The notes under the pieces: generated by a model
The model's database searches: none
Seen by the model: only the letters and a program-made list of their open reading frames with translations
Told to the model about the DNA's origin: nothing
Program-made: the position numbers and the translations under genes
From: Chthonomonas calidirosea T49
GTDB taxonomy: Bacteria; Armatimonadota; Chthonomonadetes; Chthonomonadales; Chthonomonadaceae
Assembly (NCBI RefSeq): GCF_000427095.1
Contig: NC_021487.1
Location: 994,266 to 1,058,265 of the forward strand
Direction: 5' to 3'
Length of the DNA stretch: 64,000 nt
Part shown: positions 43,733 through 51,806 of the stretch, one piece after another
Numbering within the stretch: the first letter of the stretch is position 1
How the letters are laid out: every line of letters begins with the position of its first letter

Positions 43733-45181
43733 CTAAACAGACACTTTTTTCCAACTGCCACCACGAAACAGCGCAAGCATCAGCAGCCCAGTGAGAATGG
43801 TGCTTGCAGCCATGGAGAGCCAGGCCCCATGGGTTTGCAAGCCCAGTGGGAAAATAAGCCACCAGGCCAGCGGCAAACGGATAAACCACATAGTGAGGAT
43901 GGTAATTAAGGTAGGTCGCATTGTATCACCTGCTCCCTGCAGGCCGCCTGTCAACACCATAGCTAGCGCCAAAAAAGGCTCACTGAAAGCGTTGACGCGC
44001 AGATAGTCGCAGCCCAAAGCGATCACGCTTGCATCACTGGTAAAAAGCCCGGCAAAAGGACGGGCGCAAAGATAGAAGATGGCCGCCATTACCGACATAA
44101 TGCCCACCCCCTGCCAAGTGGCCGCATAGGCGAAACGCTCCGCGCGTTTGGGGTCTCCAGCCCCTAAACTCTGTCCAACTAGCGCTTGGGCTGCCACACT
44201 GTAACCAACACCCGGCATAAACGCAATAGCTTCAGCCCGCACACCGATGTTCAGCGCAGCGACGCCAGCGCTTGCCGCGGCCGCCCGTGCCAGCATACCT
44301 GTAAACGACATCATCCCCAACTGTCGGATTACGGCGTTGACCGAAGCGGGTATCCCTACACGAAGGATCCGTAGCCACCAACGAGAGCTGGGCAAAAGAT
44401 GCCCAAGATGATAGGTATCTGGCAAACCAGCAGGCTGGCCCAACGCTACAAGATAGAGCAGTGTGCCCACAGTAATTGAGCTGGCCAAAGCTGTGCCTGC
44501 ACCGTAGATTCCTAGTTTTGGCAGCCCTAGATGCCCATAGATAAGCAGCCAGTCGAAACTCATATGAATGGCGATCATGACCCATTGGATGCGTAGAGGC
44601 GTTCGCGTGTCTCCAAGTCCCCGAAAAACACCCATGAGCGCATTGAGAAGAAAGATGCAAGGCGTAGCTAGCAAGGCCACATGGAGAAACTGCTCACAGA
44701 GCCTCATCGCCAATCCATCGGCTTCACCTCCTAATAAGAGCCGAGCCATAACCCCACGAAAACTAAAGAAAAGCAAGCCGAACAGCAATCCCATGGTTAG
44801 GCCAAGGGTTAACGACTGCCCAGATGCCTGTGCCGCCTCCTTGCGTTCGTTGGCCCCTACAAAGCGGGCTACCAAAGCCGTCGAGCCCACGGAAACGCCC
44901 ATCGCTAACGAGATCAGCAAGAAGATAACCTGGCCTCCCACGCCGGTTGCAGCCAGCGCTTGGGCGGCGTAGGGCAGGTGTCCCACGAAGAGCGTATCCA
45001 TGAGGCCATTGAAGGTCTGCAGAAGCATCGTGGCCACAGCGGGCCAGGCCAATTGCCAGACCACCGTGTGAACTTCGCGCCCACTTTGGGCCGGTCGCGC
45101 CACCAAATGTGTTTCGATGGGAGCTTCCACGGGTTCAGAGACCGGCTCCAAAGGAAAGGCCTCTTCGCCTTGCAGACTCAA
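43733..45181 (-). CDS. MATE-family efflux transporter
   Basis: 482 aa, twelve predicted transmembrane helices in two MatE halves. The N-terminal helix pattern VWQLAWPAVATMLLQTFNGLMDTLFVGHL and the first-half FRGLGDTRTPLRIQW are family hallmarks, mirrored by GGLQGAGDTMRPTLI in the second half. Exports cationic drugs or metabolites with Na+ or H+. The start is TTG 45181 with AGGAGGAA 3-5 nt upstream, and about 40 polar residues precede helix 1. Lies 22 nt after the DUF1854 gene. Could export the product of the flavoprotein downstream (inference). Confidence 0.92.
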   Translation of the reverse strand: MSLQGEEAFPLEPVSEPVEAPIETHLVARPAQSGREVHTVVWQLAWPAVATMLLQTFNGLMDTLFVGHLPYAAQALAATGVGGQVIFLLISLAMGVSVGSTALVARFVGANERKEAAQASGQSLTLGLTMGLLFGLLFFSFRGVMARLLLGGEADGLAMRLCEQFLHVALLATPCIFLLNALMGVFRGLGDTRTPLRIQWVMIAIHMSFDWLLIYGHLGLPKLGIYGAGTALASSITVGTLLYLVALGQPAGLPDTYHLGHLLPSSRWWLRILRVGIPASVNAVIRQLGMMSFTGMLARAAAASAGVAALNIGVRAEAIAFMPGVGYSVAAQALVGQSLGAGDPKRAERFAYAATWQGVGIMSVMAAIFYLCARPFAGLFTSDASVIALGCDYLRVNAFSEPFLALAMVLTGGLQGAGDTMRPTLITILTMWFIRLPLAWWLIFPLGLQTHGAWLSMAASTILTGLLMLALFRGGSWKKVSV

Positions 45182-45203
45182 CAGTTCCTCCTACAGGTGC
45201 AAC

Positions 45204-45743
45204 CTATAGGTTGCGCATGATAATGCCTAAACTCTTCGCGTCAAGGCGATTGATATCGGGGAATTCAAAACGATTGCCATCCACATCTGTGATCAAGAGA
45301 CGCGTGGACGACAGCTCCTGGATATTATCCCGTAGATTACGAACAACAAACTCCTTTTCGCCCCGATCGGTCTCAACGCGCCAATAGACCGCCCCATACT
45401 CTTCTTTCACCGAGATAACACGCTCCACAACGGGCACAAAGTAGCGCTTCTCTAACTCTTCATCTAAAATTTGGCGAGATTCAGGGTCTAAATGCGACGG
45501 GTCTACTAAAATCCCAATGTCCTTTCCGGCCCCGTCCAAAAAGCCGATATAGTGGTCGGGGTCAGAAAGCGGAAAAGCGCGAGCGGCGATGATACGCAGA
45601 TAGGTGCATTCATCCTGCAGGGTGAGGCGAGTTACACCTCCGGTTCGGAAAAGTTTTATTCGTTTCGGGTCGAGTATTCGCAGCTCATAGGAGGCCGTTG
45701 GCCGCTCTGATGAACCCTCTACGCCGTTCTGCGATGCTGGCAT
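45204..45743 (-). CDS. DUF1854 family protein
   Basis: 179 aa soluble protein of the DUF1854 family. Recognisable blocks: RLTLQDECTYLRIIAARAFPLSDPDHYIGFLD, GILVDPSHLDPESRQILDEELE, RYFVPVVERVISVKEEYGAVYW and RLLITDVDGNRFEFPDINRLD. Some family members sit beside ABC transporters in cyanophycin clusters (from memory); no such genes are here. AAAGGAG lies 10 nt before ATG 45743. Between hom (69 nt upstream) and the MATE gene. Confidence 0.85.
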   Translation of the reverse strand: MPASQNGVEGSSERPTASYELRILDPKRIKLFRTGGVTRLTLQDECTYLRIIAARAFPLSDPDHYIGFLDGAGKDIGILVDPSHLDPESRQILDEELEKRYFVPVVERVISVKEEYGAVYWRVETDRGEKEFVVRNLRDNIQELSSTRLLITDVDGNRFEFPDINRLDAKSLGIIMRNL

Positions 45744-45811
45744 TGTCTCTTCTCTCCTTTAGAGAATTGGATGTGCAGCTCCGCACACCCTTAAGGAAAC
45801 GAGCCTCTTTT

Positions 45812-47122
45812 TTAGTCATTCCACTCTTCTACCCGAATCCAGTTAGAAACCTCTACAACCACCGGCAGATGACGGATGATCTCGAGCGCTTCCCGAATGG
45901 CTCTGCAAGGCGCCTCGTGCATAACCCACACGATATCGGTCTGTTTTCCTTTGATCGTTTTTTGGATCATCGCCTCGATGTTGATGTCGTAGTCACCGAA
46001 CACTTTGGAGATAGCCGCCAGCACGCCGGGGCGGTCGTGCACTACCATACGGATATAGTGGCGCGTATCCACCTCATCTATTGGCAGTATTGTGCGTCGT
46101 TCAAAGCAGGTACAGCCCACACGCCCTGTAGCGCCAAAGCGGAGGTTACGACAAGTATCTATGATATCGCCTACAACCGCGCTGCCCGTAGGGCCTGATC
46201 CGGCCCCTCGGCCGTAAAACATCACGTCCCCAACAGAATCGCCCCGTACGAAAACCGCGTTGTACACGTCGTGCACGCTGGCCAAAGGATGGTTTTTCGC
46301 CAGAAGCGTGGGGTGCACGCGCACCTGCATGCGATCCTCACCTACCCGCCGAGCGATGCCGAGCAGCTTGATAGTGTAGCCAAGTTCTTCAGCATAGGCG
46401 ATGTCGGCCGCCTCTATATGCTCGATGCCCTCCACATAAACGTCCTCCACGTTAACGCGACTCATAAAGGCGATGGAGGCTAAAATGGCGATCTTATAGC
46501 GCGCATCATGACCGGCGATGTCGCTAGTGGGATCGGCCTCGGCATAACCCAGCGATTGGGCCTCTTTCAAAGCCGTACTCAGATCGGTCTTCTCCTCCGC
46601 CATCGCTGTAAGAATGTAGTTCGTCGTGCCGTTGATGATCCCGATCACCTCTTCGATTCGGTTACCCGCCAAACTGTTTTTCATGGGCTGGATGATCGGA
46701 ATCCCCCCGGCCACGCTCCCCTCAAACTGAAAGTCGAGGTTACGTCGTGCGGCCTCCTCCATCAGCTCATGGCCAACACGGGCGATCATCTCTTTGTTGG
46801 CCGTAACCACCTGCTTCCCATTTTGCAAGGCCCGCAGCACATACTCTCGGGCCGGTTCAACCCCTCCAATGAGCTCACAGATGATGTCTATTTCCGGATC
46901 ATCTATTACCTCATAGGCGTTTTCTGTCAGCAGGGCGGCATCTACCTTCACCGCTCTAGGGCGGCTCTTGTCGCGAACGGCGATGCGGCGCACCTCGATA
47001 GGTAAGCCGATTTTTCGTTCGATGGCATGACGATTGCGCTGCAGAAGGGAGACGGTGCCGGAACCAACTACACCCAGCCCTAGCAGCCCAATACGGATTT
47101 TCTCTTTCTGGAAGGGGCGCAT
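45812..47122 (-). CDS. hom: Homoserine dehydrogenase
   Basis: 436 aa. Reduces aspartate semialdehyde to homoserine for threonine and methionine synthesis. The Rossmann loop is RIGLLGLGVVGSGTV, then GKQVVTANKEMIA, EGSVAGGIPIIQPMKNSLAGNRIE and the catalytic GINGTTNYIL and GYAEADPTSDIAGHDARYK. The C-terminal ACT domain (YIRMVVHDRPGVLAAISKVFGDYDIN) implies threonine feedback. ATG 47122 is preferred over GTG 47128 because AAGGAG lies 5 nt upstream. 22 nt after accB. Confidence 0.96.
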   Translation of the reverse strand: MRPFQKEKIRIGLLGLGVVGSGTVSLLQRNRHAIERKIGLPIEVRRIAVRDKSRPRAVKVDAALLTENAYEVIDDPEIDIICELIGGVEPAREYVLRALQNGKQVVTANKEMIARVGHELMEEAARRNLDFQFEGSVAGGIPIIQPMKNSLAGNRIEEVIGIINGTTNYILTAMAEEKTDLSTALKEAQSLGYAEADPTSDIAGHDARYKIAILASIAFMSRVNVEDVYVEGIEHIEAADIAYAEELGYTIKLLGIARRVGEDRMQVRVHPTLLAKNHPLASVHDVYNAVFVRGDSVGDVMFYGRGAGSGPTGSAVVGDIIDTCRNLRFGATGRVGCTCFERRTILPIDEVDTRHYIRMVVHDRPGVLAAISKVFGDYDINIEAMIQKTIKGKQTDIVWVMHEAPCRAIREALEIIRHLPVVVEVSNWIRVEEWND

Positions 47123-47144
47123 CCTCACTCCTTAGAGCCTTCAT

Positions 47145-47654
47145 CTATGAATTGTCGGTCTGAATCACCATAAGAGGCGTGCCGGCCTCTACGAGCTGGC
47201 CATCCTCCACTAAAATGGCTACCACGACACCCGCATATTCCGACTTAAACTCTGAAAAGACCTTCATGGCTTCTAACACGCCAACCGTTTGGCCCACCTC
47301 CACCCGATCGCCCACATTAACAAGAGGCGGTGCACCTGGCTTTTCCGAGCGATAAAAAACGCCCACCATCGGCGAGGTGAGACGCACCCGCCCTGGTGCC
47401 TCCTCGTTCGAATCGGCGCGGCGTTCTTTACGTTTTGTCGGCGCAGCAGGAACAGCTGGCGCCTGCACAGGAGCTGGTGCCGCAATCATCGGGGGGGTTA
47501 CCGAAGTGGCGAAACTCTTCGTCTGCTCTGCGAGAGGCCCTCTTACGCGCAGGTAGCGCCCCTCCTCTTCGATCACCAACTCTGCTAAACCGCGCGATTC
47601 CACGAGCGCAACGATACGAGCGATCTCCTCTAGTTCAAACCCAAGAATGGCCAT
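47145..47654 (-). CDS. accB: Biotin carboxyl carrier protein of acetyl-CoA carboxylase
   Basis: 169 aa. The N-terminal helical region (ELEEIARIVALVESRGLAELVIEEEGRYLRV) is followed by a Pro/Ala linker and a C-terminal biotinyl domain with EAMKV, whose Lys (near residue 130) carries biotin. It shuttles carboxyl groups in malonyl-CoA formation. accC, its usual partner, is not adjacent; the next gene is hom, 22 nt away. A plausible promoter lies upstream (47714-47741). Confidence 0.94.
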   Translation of the reverse strand: MAILGFELEEIARIVALVESRGLAELVIEEEGRYLRVRGPLAEQTKSFATSVTPPMIAAPAPVQAPAVPAAPTKRKERRADSNEEAPGRVRLTSPMVGVFYRSEKPGAPPLVNVGDRVEVGQTVGVLEAMKVFSEFKSEYAGVVVAILVEDGQLVEAGTPLMVIQTDNS

Positions 47655-47713
47655 AGAAAACTATTGCTCCATCCAGAAAGGCCACATCGTGCGTTAAACC
47701 TTCCTCCATGCAA

Positions 47714-47741
47714 ATTTTAAGACACTATGACGAGTATACAA
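47714..47741 (-). promoter_or_regulatory. Possible accB-hom promoter
   Basis: TTGTAT (complement of 47736-47741), a 16-nt spacer and TAAAAT (complement of 47714-47719), in the 128-nt gap between pheT and accB. About 60 nt before the accB ATG. Confidence 0.4.
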
Positions 47742-47782
47742 CCTTACGCACAGAAAATCAAGAATGAGCACCGCAGAGCACA

Positions 47783-49888
47783 CTATGCAGGAAAGACAGC
47801 GCCACAACGCTCCTCCAACACGTGCCGGATACGCTCAACTGCCGTATTCACCTCAACCTCTGTCAGCGTGCCCGTCTCCGAACGAAACGTAAATGAAAGC
47901 GTTAGGCTTTTCCACCCCTCCGGCAACGGCTCGCCTGTGTAGACATCAGTGAGCCGAACGGCCTCTAGAATGGGAAGCTGCAACGTCTTGATGGCCTCAT
48001 CCACCTGCTTGTAGAGCACATCTGGGGGTATGCGAGGAGCCAGATCGCGCGTTACCGCAGGAAAGCGTGACGGGGGACGATAAGGCTTATCCTCTTTGGG
48101 TAGAGCCGCCTGTAAGGCCTCCACGCTGAGTTCAAATAGATAGAGGCGCTCCCGAAGATCCAACGCCACAGCATAATCCGGAAGAAGCTCGCCGAGGATA
48201 CCACCGTCAAATGCTTCATCGGTTAACCGCACTAACGCCGTGTGACGTGGGTGAAACTGCGGAAAACGCTCCGGCTGCTCAAGGGGAATGAAAGCAGCAT
48301 GATCTATGCGCAACGCCTTCAGAAGTTGCTCCACAATGCCTCGCAGCAGGTAAAAATCGGCCGGTTCCGGTTTGCCATGCTGTGTCCAATCCGGCGAACA
48401 CAGAGCGCCATACAATACTCCCCCAACCCTGACATACTCCTTTGGCTCCCTGGCTCCATCCGCTGTCTCTTCCCATTGCCACACACGCCCAATCTCGAAA
48501 AGTGCTAGGTTAGACTGTCCACGCGCCAGGTTGCGACGCACCGTCTCCACCAATAAGGGCAGCAGAGAGCGCCGTAAGAGGCTTACCCCCGAAGAGAGCG
48601 CGTTCCGCACCCGTACCCGCCGCGCTTCGTCGTCCAGCGCATCGAGGAGCGAAGGGCCGGACAGGCTATGGTTCATCACCTCTTGCAGCCCACAGCCCAC
48701 CAAGACCGTCCGAATACGCCTCAGCAGCTTGTGCTCCTCGCTGTCTCCGCCCAACGTGGTGGTTCCTACAGGCAGCCGCTCAGGAATAGCTTCGTAGCCA
48801 TGAATGCGTCCAACCTCTTCAATGAGGTCTTCCTCCAGTTTCAGATCGGGCCGAAAGGTCGGAACTTCCACCAACAACTTCTCTGCCTCGTCTTCGAGGG
48901 TAACCGTAAGACCTAGCCGTCGCAAGCAGTCCAAACAGGTTTGGGCCGATACCGGCACCCCCAGCAGCCGGGCAGCACGTGCGACCCTTAAGTCCAGTCG
49001 ACGCGGTTGAATGGGACAAGGATAGATGTCCACAACCCCGGGTACGGCCTCTGGCTGACCGATTTGAGCGAGCAATTGGCAGGCCCTATCGAGAGCGCGG
49101 ATCACGCCGTTAGGGTCTACAATGCGCTCAAAGCGGTAGGAGGCTTCAGTGCGAAGATTTAACTGACGGCAGGCACGACGTACCGCCAAAGAGTGGAAGT
49201 GTGCCGATTCCAACAAGATATCTGTAGTGGCATCGCCTACCTCAGAATTCGCTCCGCCCATTACACCGGCAACGGCCACGGGCCGATCGGCATCGGCGAT
49301 CACCAGAATATCTGGAGATAACACGCGCTCTTCGCCATCGAGGGTTGTAATCGTCTCTCCTGCCCGCGCCCGACGCACAACAATGCACTCTCCATGAAGC
49401 TTTTTGAGGTCGAAGGCGTGAAGCGGCTGGCCCAACTCCAGCATCACGTAGTTCGTTACATCCACCACATTGTTGATAGGACGCTGTCCGGCAGCGCGCA
49501 GCCGCTCCTGCATCCACTTGGGGGAGGGACCGATGCGGACACCCCTCACGATTCGAGCAGCATAGCGCGGGCAAAGATCTGGCTCCTCTATCCTCACCGA
49601 CGTCTGTTGTGCGGCCTCGCCACCGATCTGCGACGAGGGAATGGAGGGCAGGGTGAGAGGGCGATCGGTAAGCGCGGCGATCTCTCGCGCTACCCCCACC
49701 ATCGAGAGGCAATCGCCGCGGTTGGGCGTGACATAGAGGTCTAAAACAGGCGCGAGAGGACTCTCGGGGGTGGGCTCTCGCTCTACCGATTCCACCTCTA
49801 AACCGCCCATTGTAAGCCGAGTCGCCAATGTTTCGGCGCTCTCTTTGATCTCCACAAAATCTTGCAACCACGCTAAAGGCGCACGCAT
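47783..49888 (-). CDS. pheT: Phenylalanine--tRNA ligase beta subunit, short form
   Basis: 701 aa, against about 790-800 in common bacterial PheT. The N terminus (MRAPLAWLQDFVEI, GGLEVESVE) goes directly to VLDLYVTPNRGDCLSMVGVARE, so the EMAP-like tRNA-binding domain usually inserted there (about 100 aa) is missing. The B3/B4 editing region (FDLKKLHGECIVVRRA, ITTLDGEERVL, AGVMGGANSEV), the B5 domain, the core (FRPDLKLEEDLIEEVGRIHGYE) and the C-terminal anticodon-like fold domain (SRFPAVTRDLAPRIP) are present. GAGGGAGCAGGG precedes ATG 49888. 15 nt after pheS. Confidence 0.95.
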   Translation of the reverse strand: MRAPLAWLQDFVEIKESAETLATRLTMGGLEVESVEREPTPESPLAPVLDLYVTPNRGDCLSMVGVAREIAALTDRPLTLPSIPSSQIGGEAAQQTSVRIEEPDLCPRYAARIVRGVRIGPSPKWMQERLRAAGQRPINNVVDVTNYVMLELGQPLHAFDLKKLHGECIVVRRARAGETITTLDGEERVLSPDILVIADADRPVAVAGVMGGANSEVGDATTDILLESAHFHSLAVRRACRQLNLRTEASYRFERIVDPNGVIRALDRACQLLAQIGQPEAVPGVVDIYPCPIQPRRLDLRVARAARLLGVPVSAQTCLDCLRRLGLTVTLEDEAEKLLVEVPTFRPDLKLEEDLIEEVGRIHGYEAIPERLPVGTTTLGGDSEEHKLLRRIRTVLVGCGLQEVMNHSLSGPSLLDALDDEARRVRVRNALSSGVSLLRRSLLPLLVETVRRNLARGQSNLALFEIGRVWQWEETADGAREPKEYVRVGGVLYGALCSPDWTQHGKPEPADFYLLRGIVEQLLKALRIDHAAFIPLEQPERFPQFHPRHTALVRLTDEAFDGGILGELLPDYAVALDLRERLYLFELSVEALQAALPKEDKPYRPPSRFPAVTRDLAPRIPPDVLYKQVDEAIKTLQLPILEAVRLTDVYTGEPLPEGWKSLTLSFTFRSETGTLTEVEVNTAVERIRHVLEERCGAVFPA

Positions 49889-49903
49889 ACCCTGCTCCCT
49901 CGA

Positions 49904-50998
49904 TTAAAACTGTTGCAAAAATCGCAGATCGTTTTCCAAATAGAGCCGCAGATCATCCACACCGGTTCGCAGCATGTGGATCCGCTCAACACCCAACCCA
50001 AAGGCGAACCCTGTATAGCGCTCGGTATCTATACCATAACGACGGAGAATGTTAGGATGGATCATGCCGGCTCCCCCTATTTCGAGCCAGCGTACATTGC
50101 CATCAGGCATTCGCCATGAGATCGCATAGTCTACCCCAGGCTCAACAAACGGAAAGAAATCGGGGCGAAAGCGCACTTGGGTATTGGGCCCGAACATCGC
50201 TCGGGCAAAGGTGCCGAGAGTGCCCTTTAGGTCGGCCATGCTGATTCCCTCGTCCACCATGAACACATCCACCTGATGAAACGTGTGGTGATGTGTTGCG
50301 TCCACAGCCTCATAGCGGAAGCAACGGCCAATGGTGGCGATGCGGAAAGGAGGAGACCGTCTCTCCATGACACGTCCCTGAATGGCCGTGGTCTGCGTGC
50401 GCAGCAGCTTGGTTTCCGTAATGAAGAACGAGTTCTGCTCATCCATGGCCGGGTGGTCTTCCGGATAGTTGAGCACGGCAAAGTTATACTGATAGTCCTC
50501 AAGCTCCGGCCCTTCGACAAACTCGTAGCCCATGCCGATCAGCGTCTCACGAATTAGCTCGGCCGTTTGGGTCAGCGGATGCAGACGTCCAAACGGCAAA
50601 GCACGACCTGGGAGAGTCACATCGAGGGTTTTGGTTTTGGAGAGTTCGCGTCTTAGATGCGCAGCCGATTCCAGCCAGAGCTGGTTGCGGATCCGCAGCT
50701 CACGCATTGGATCGGACTCTGACAACATAAGCTTGATCAGGCGGGAGTGGCGCGCCTGAACCAGGGCCGTGAGGGTCTCGACAGCTTCGTTGAGGCGGGC
50801 ACCAACAAGAGGTCGCTGCTCTTTAGGTAACGTCCCTATCAAGCGTCGTAAACTGTTCAGCCCCTTATTTCGGCCTAGGTAGCGCTTTTCGACTTGTTCA
50901 AGCTCGGCTAAGTTCTGCGCGGCCTCAACGGCCGCCTGAGCCTCCTTCAATAACAACTGGATAATCTCCTCCAAGAACTGGCTAATTGGATCGCTCAC
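49904..50998 (-). CDS. pheS: Phenylalanine--tRNA ligase alpha subunit
   Basis: 364 aa catalytic subunit of the alpha2-beta2 enzyme. The N-terminal coiled coil (QAAVEAAQNLAELEQVEKRYLGRNKGL) contacts tRNA. The class II core includes HPLTQTAELIRETLIGMGYEF, HPAMDEQNSFF, FRIATIGRCFRYEAVDATHHHTFHQVDVFMVD and the motif 3 Arg in GFAFGLGVERIHML. The start is GTG 50998 with GGGAGGT 7 nt upstream. An intrinsic terminator (51013-51071) lies directly before this ribosome site, so expression may be attenuated. Confidence 0.96.
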   Translation of the reverse strand: MSDPISQFLEEIIQLLLKEAQAAVEAAQNLAELEQVEKRYLGRNKGLNSLRRLIGTLPKEQRPLVGARLNEAVETLTALVQARHSRLIKLMLSESDPMRELRIRNQLWLESAAHLRRELSKTKTLDVTLPGRALPFGRLHPLTQTAELIRETLIGMGYEFVEGPELEDYQYNFAVLNYPEDHPAMDEQNSFFITETKLLRTQTTAIQGRVMERRSPPFRIATIGRCFRYEAVDATHHHTFHQVDVFMVDEGISMADLKGTLGTFARAMFGPNTQVRFRPDFFPFVEPGVDYAISWRMPDGNVRWLEIGGAGMIHPNILRRYGIDTERYTGFAFGLGVERIHMLRTGVDDLRLYLENDLRFLQQF

Positions 50999-51012
50999 GA
51001 GATGAACCTCCC

Positions 51013-51071
51013 AAGAAAAACGCCTCGCCTCCTGTAGCGCTTTTTGCGAAAAGGCAGGAGCGAGCGAGGCG
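51013..51071 (-). terminator. Intrinsic terminator / attenuator before pheS
   Basis: On the minus strand: arm CGCCTCGC-(TCG bulge)-CTCCTG, a 20-nt loop that itself can pair CTTTT/AAAAG, arm CAGGAGGCGAGGCG, then TTTTTCTT. It follows the rplT stop by 30 nt and its T-tract ends just before the pheS Shine-Dalgarno. A 12-codon frame (51074-51112, one Phe codon) ends 2 nt before the stem, but its AGGAG abuts the ATG, so a leader peptide is doubtful. Confidence 0.78.
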
Positions 51072-51101
51072 CTTTAACGCGTTGGTAAAAAGGATACCCG
51101 A

Positions 51102-51476
51102 TTAGGCGGCATCTCCTGCAGCGTTAAGAGCGCTCGTCGCCTGAGCGACGAGCTGTGAAAACGCCTTTGGGTCATGAACGGCCATATCGGCCAACACTTT
51201 CCGGTCGAGGGCGATGCCGAGATATCGAAGCCCCTGAATAAAACGGCAGTATTGCAGCCCTTCTGCTCGACAGGCGGCGCTGATACGCGTGATCCAGAGG
51301 CGACGAAAATCGCGTTTGCGAGCACGCCTATCTCGATAGGCGTAGTTGCCCGATTTGAGAACCTGCTCGTTGGCGGGTCGGAAAAGGCGATGTTTTGCGC
51401 CCCAATACCCTTTGGCGGCCTCGATGATCTTTTTATGGCGTTTATGAGTGATGGTGCCACGTTTCACGCGCGGCAT
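51102..51476 (-). CDS. rplT: 50S ribosomal protein L20
   Basis: 124 aa basic protein, early 23S rRNA assembly. Begins [20 protein letters not shown] with the typical [20 protein letters not shown] block and [24 protein letters not shown] lies 8 nt before ATG 51476. In the infC-rpmI-rplT arrangement L20 often represses its own operon. Followed by the terminator ahead of pheS. Confidence 0.97.
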   Translation of the reverse strand: MPRVKRGTITHKRHKKIIEAAKGYWGAKHRLFRPANEQVLKSGNYAYRDRRARKRDFRRLWITRISAACRAEGLQYCRFIQGLRYLGIALDRKVLADMAVHDPKAFSQLVAQATSALNAAGDAA

Positions 51477-51529
51477 AAAGCTTACTCCTTCCTTCTCGTT
51501 TTAGCTGGATAGGGCAGCCGCTCGCCCAA

Positions 51530-51733
51530 TTAAAGCGCCGTGCCCAGCAAGCGCTTAATGCGCTTCCTATCCCCTTTGTAAAGCTCATCGCCGGCAAGAA
51601 GCGCCCGACGTCGGCTGCCATCTTTCTTGCGCATAAGGTGGTTTAAACCGGTTTTACCATGCAGCAACTTGCCGCTAGCCGTCTTAGTAAACCGCTTAAC
51701 AGCGGTTTTTCTGCTCTTAAGTTTCGTCTTCAT
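51530..51733 (-). CDS. rpmI: 50S ribosomal protein L35
   Basis: 67 aa: MKTKLKSRKTAVKRFTKTAS and a C-terminal KRIKRLLGTAL. ATG 51733 with GGGG close upstream; a TTG 9 nt earlier is in frame. A hairpin (51748-51769) and a possible internal promoter lie just ahead. 53 nt before rplT. Confidence 0.96.
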   Translation of the reverse strand: MKTKLKSRKTAVKRFTKTASGKLLHGKTGLNHLMRKKDGSRRRALLAGDELYKGDRKRIKRLLGTAL

Positions 51734-51747
51734 AGTCCCCAATATAA

Positions 51748-51769
51748 GGCGGTTCGCGTCAAAACCGCC
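51748..51769 (-). promoter_or_regulatory. Hairpin in the infC-rpmI spacer
   Basis: 7-bp perfect stem GGCGGTT/AACCGCC with an 8-nt loop, ending 15 nt before the rpmI ATG. It could regulate rpmI translation (L20-binding element in other bacteria; inference) or protect a 5' end starting at the internal promoter. Confidence 0.42.
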
Positions 51770-51777
51770 ATCTATGC

Positions 51778-51806
51778 GTTTTAGGTTGGTTCGATTCTGT
51801 TGTCAA
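51778..51806 (-). promoter_or_regulatory. Possible internal promoter for rpmI-rplT
   Basis: TTGACA (complement of 51801-51806, overlapping the infC stop), a 17-nt spacer and TAAAAC (complement of 51778-51783). Predicted start near 51771, immediately before the hairpin. Confidence 0.4.

Noticed and set aside
45698-47005. Long plus-strand frames (166 and 165 codons) opposite hom
   Set aside because: Hom motifs on the minus strand are complete; the plus-strand frames have no family motifs or start signals.
49242-49871. A 209-codon frame overlapping the pheT 5' half
   Set aside because: Arg/Cys/Gly-rich composition typical of a shifted frame; pheT explains the region.
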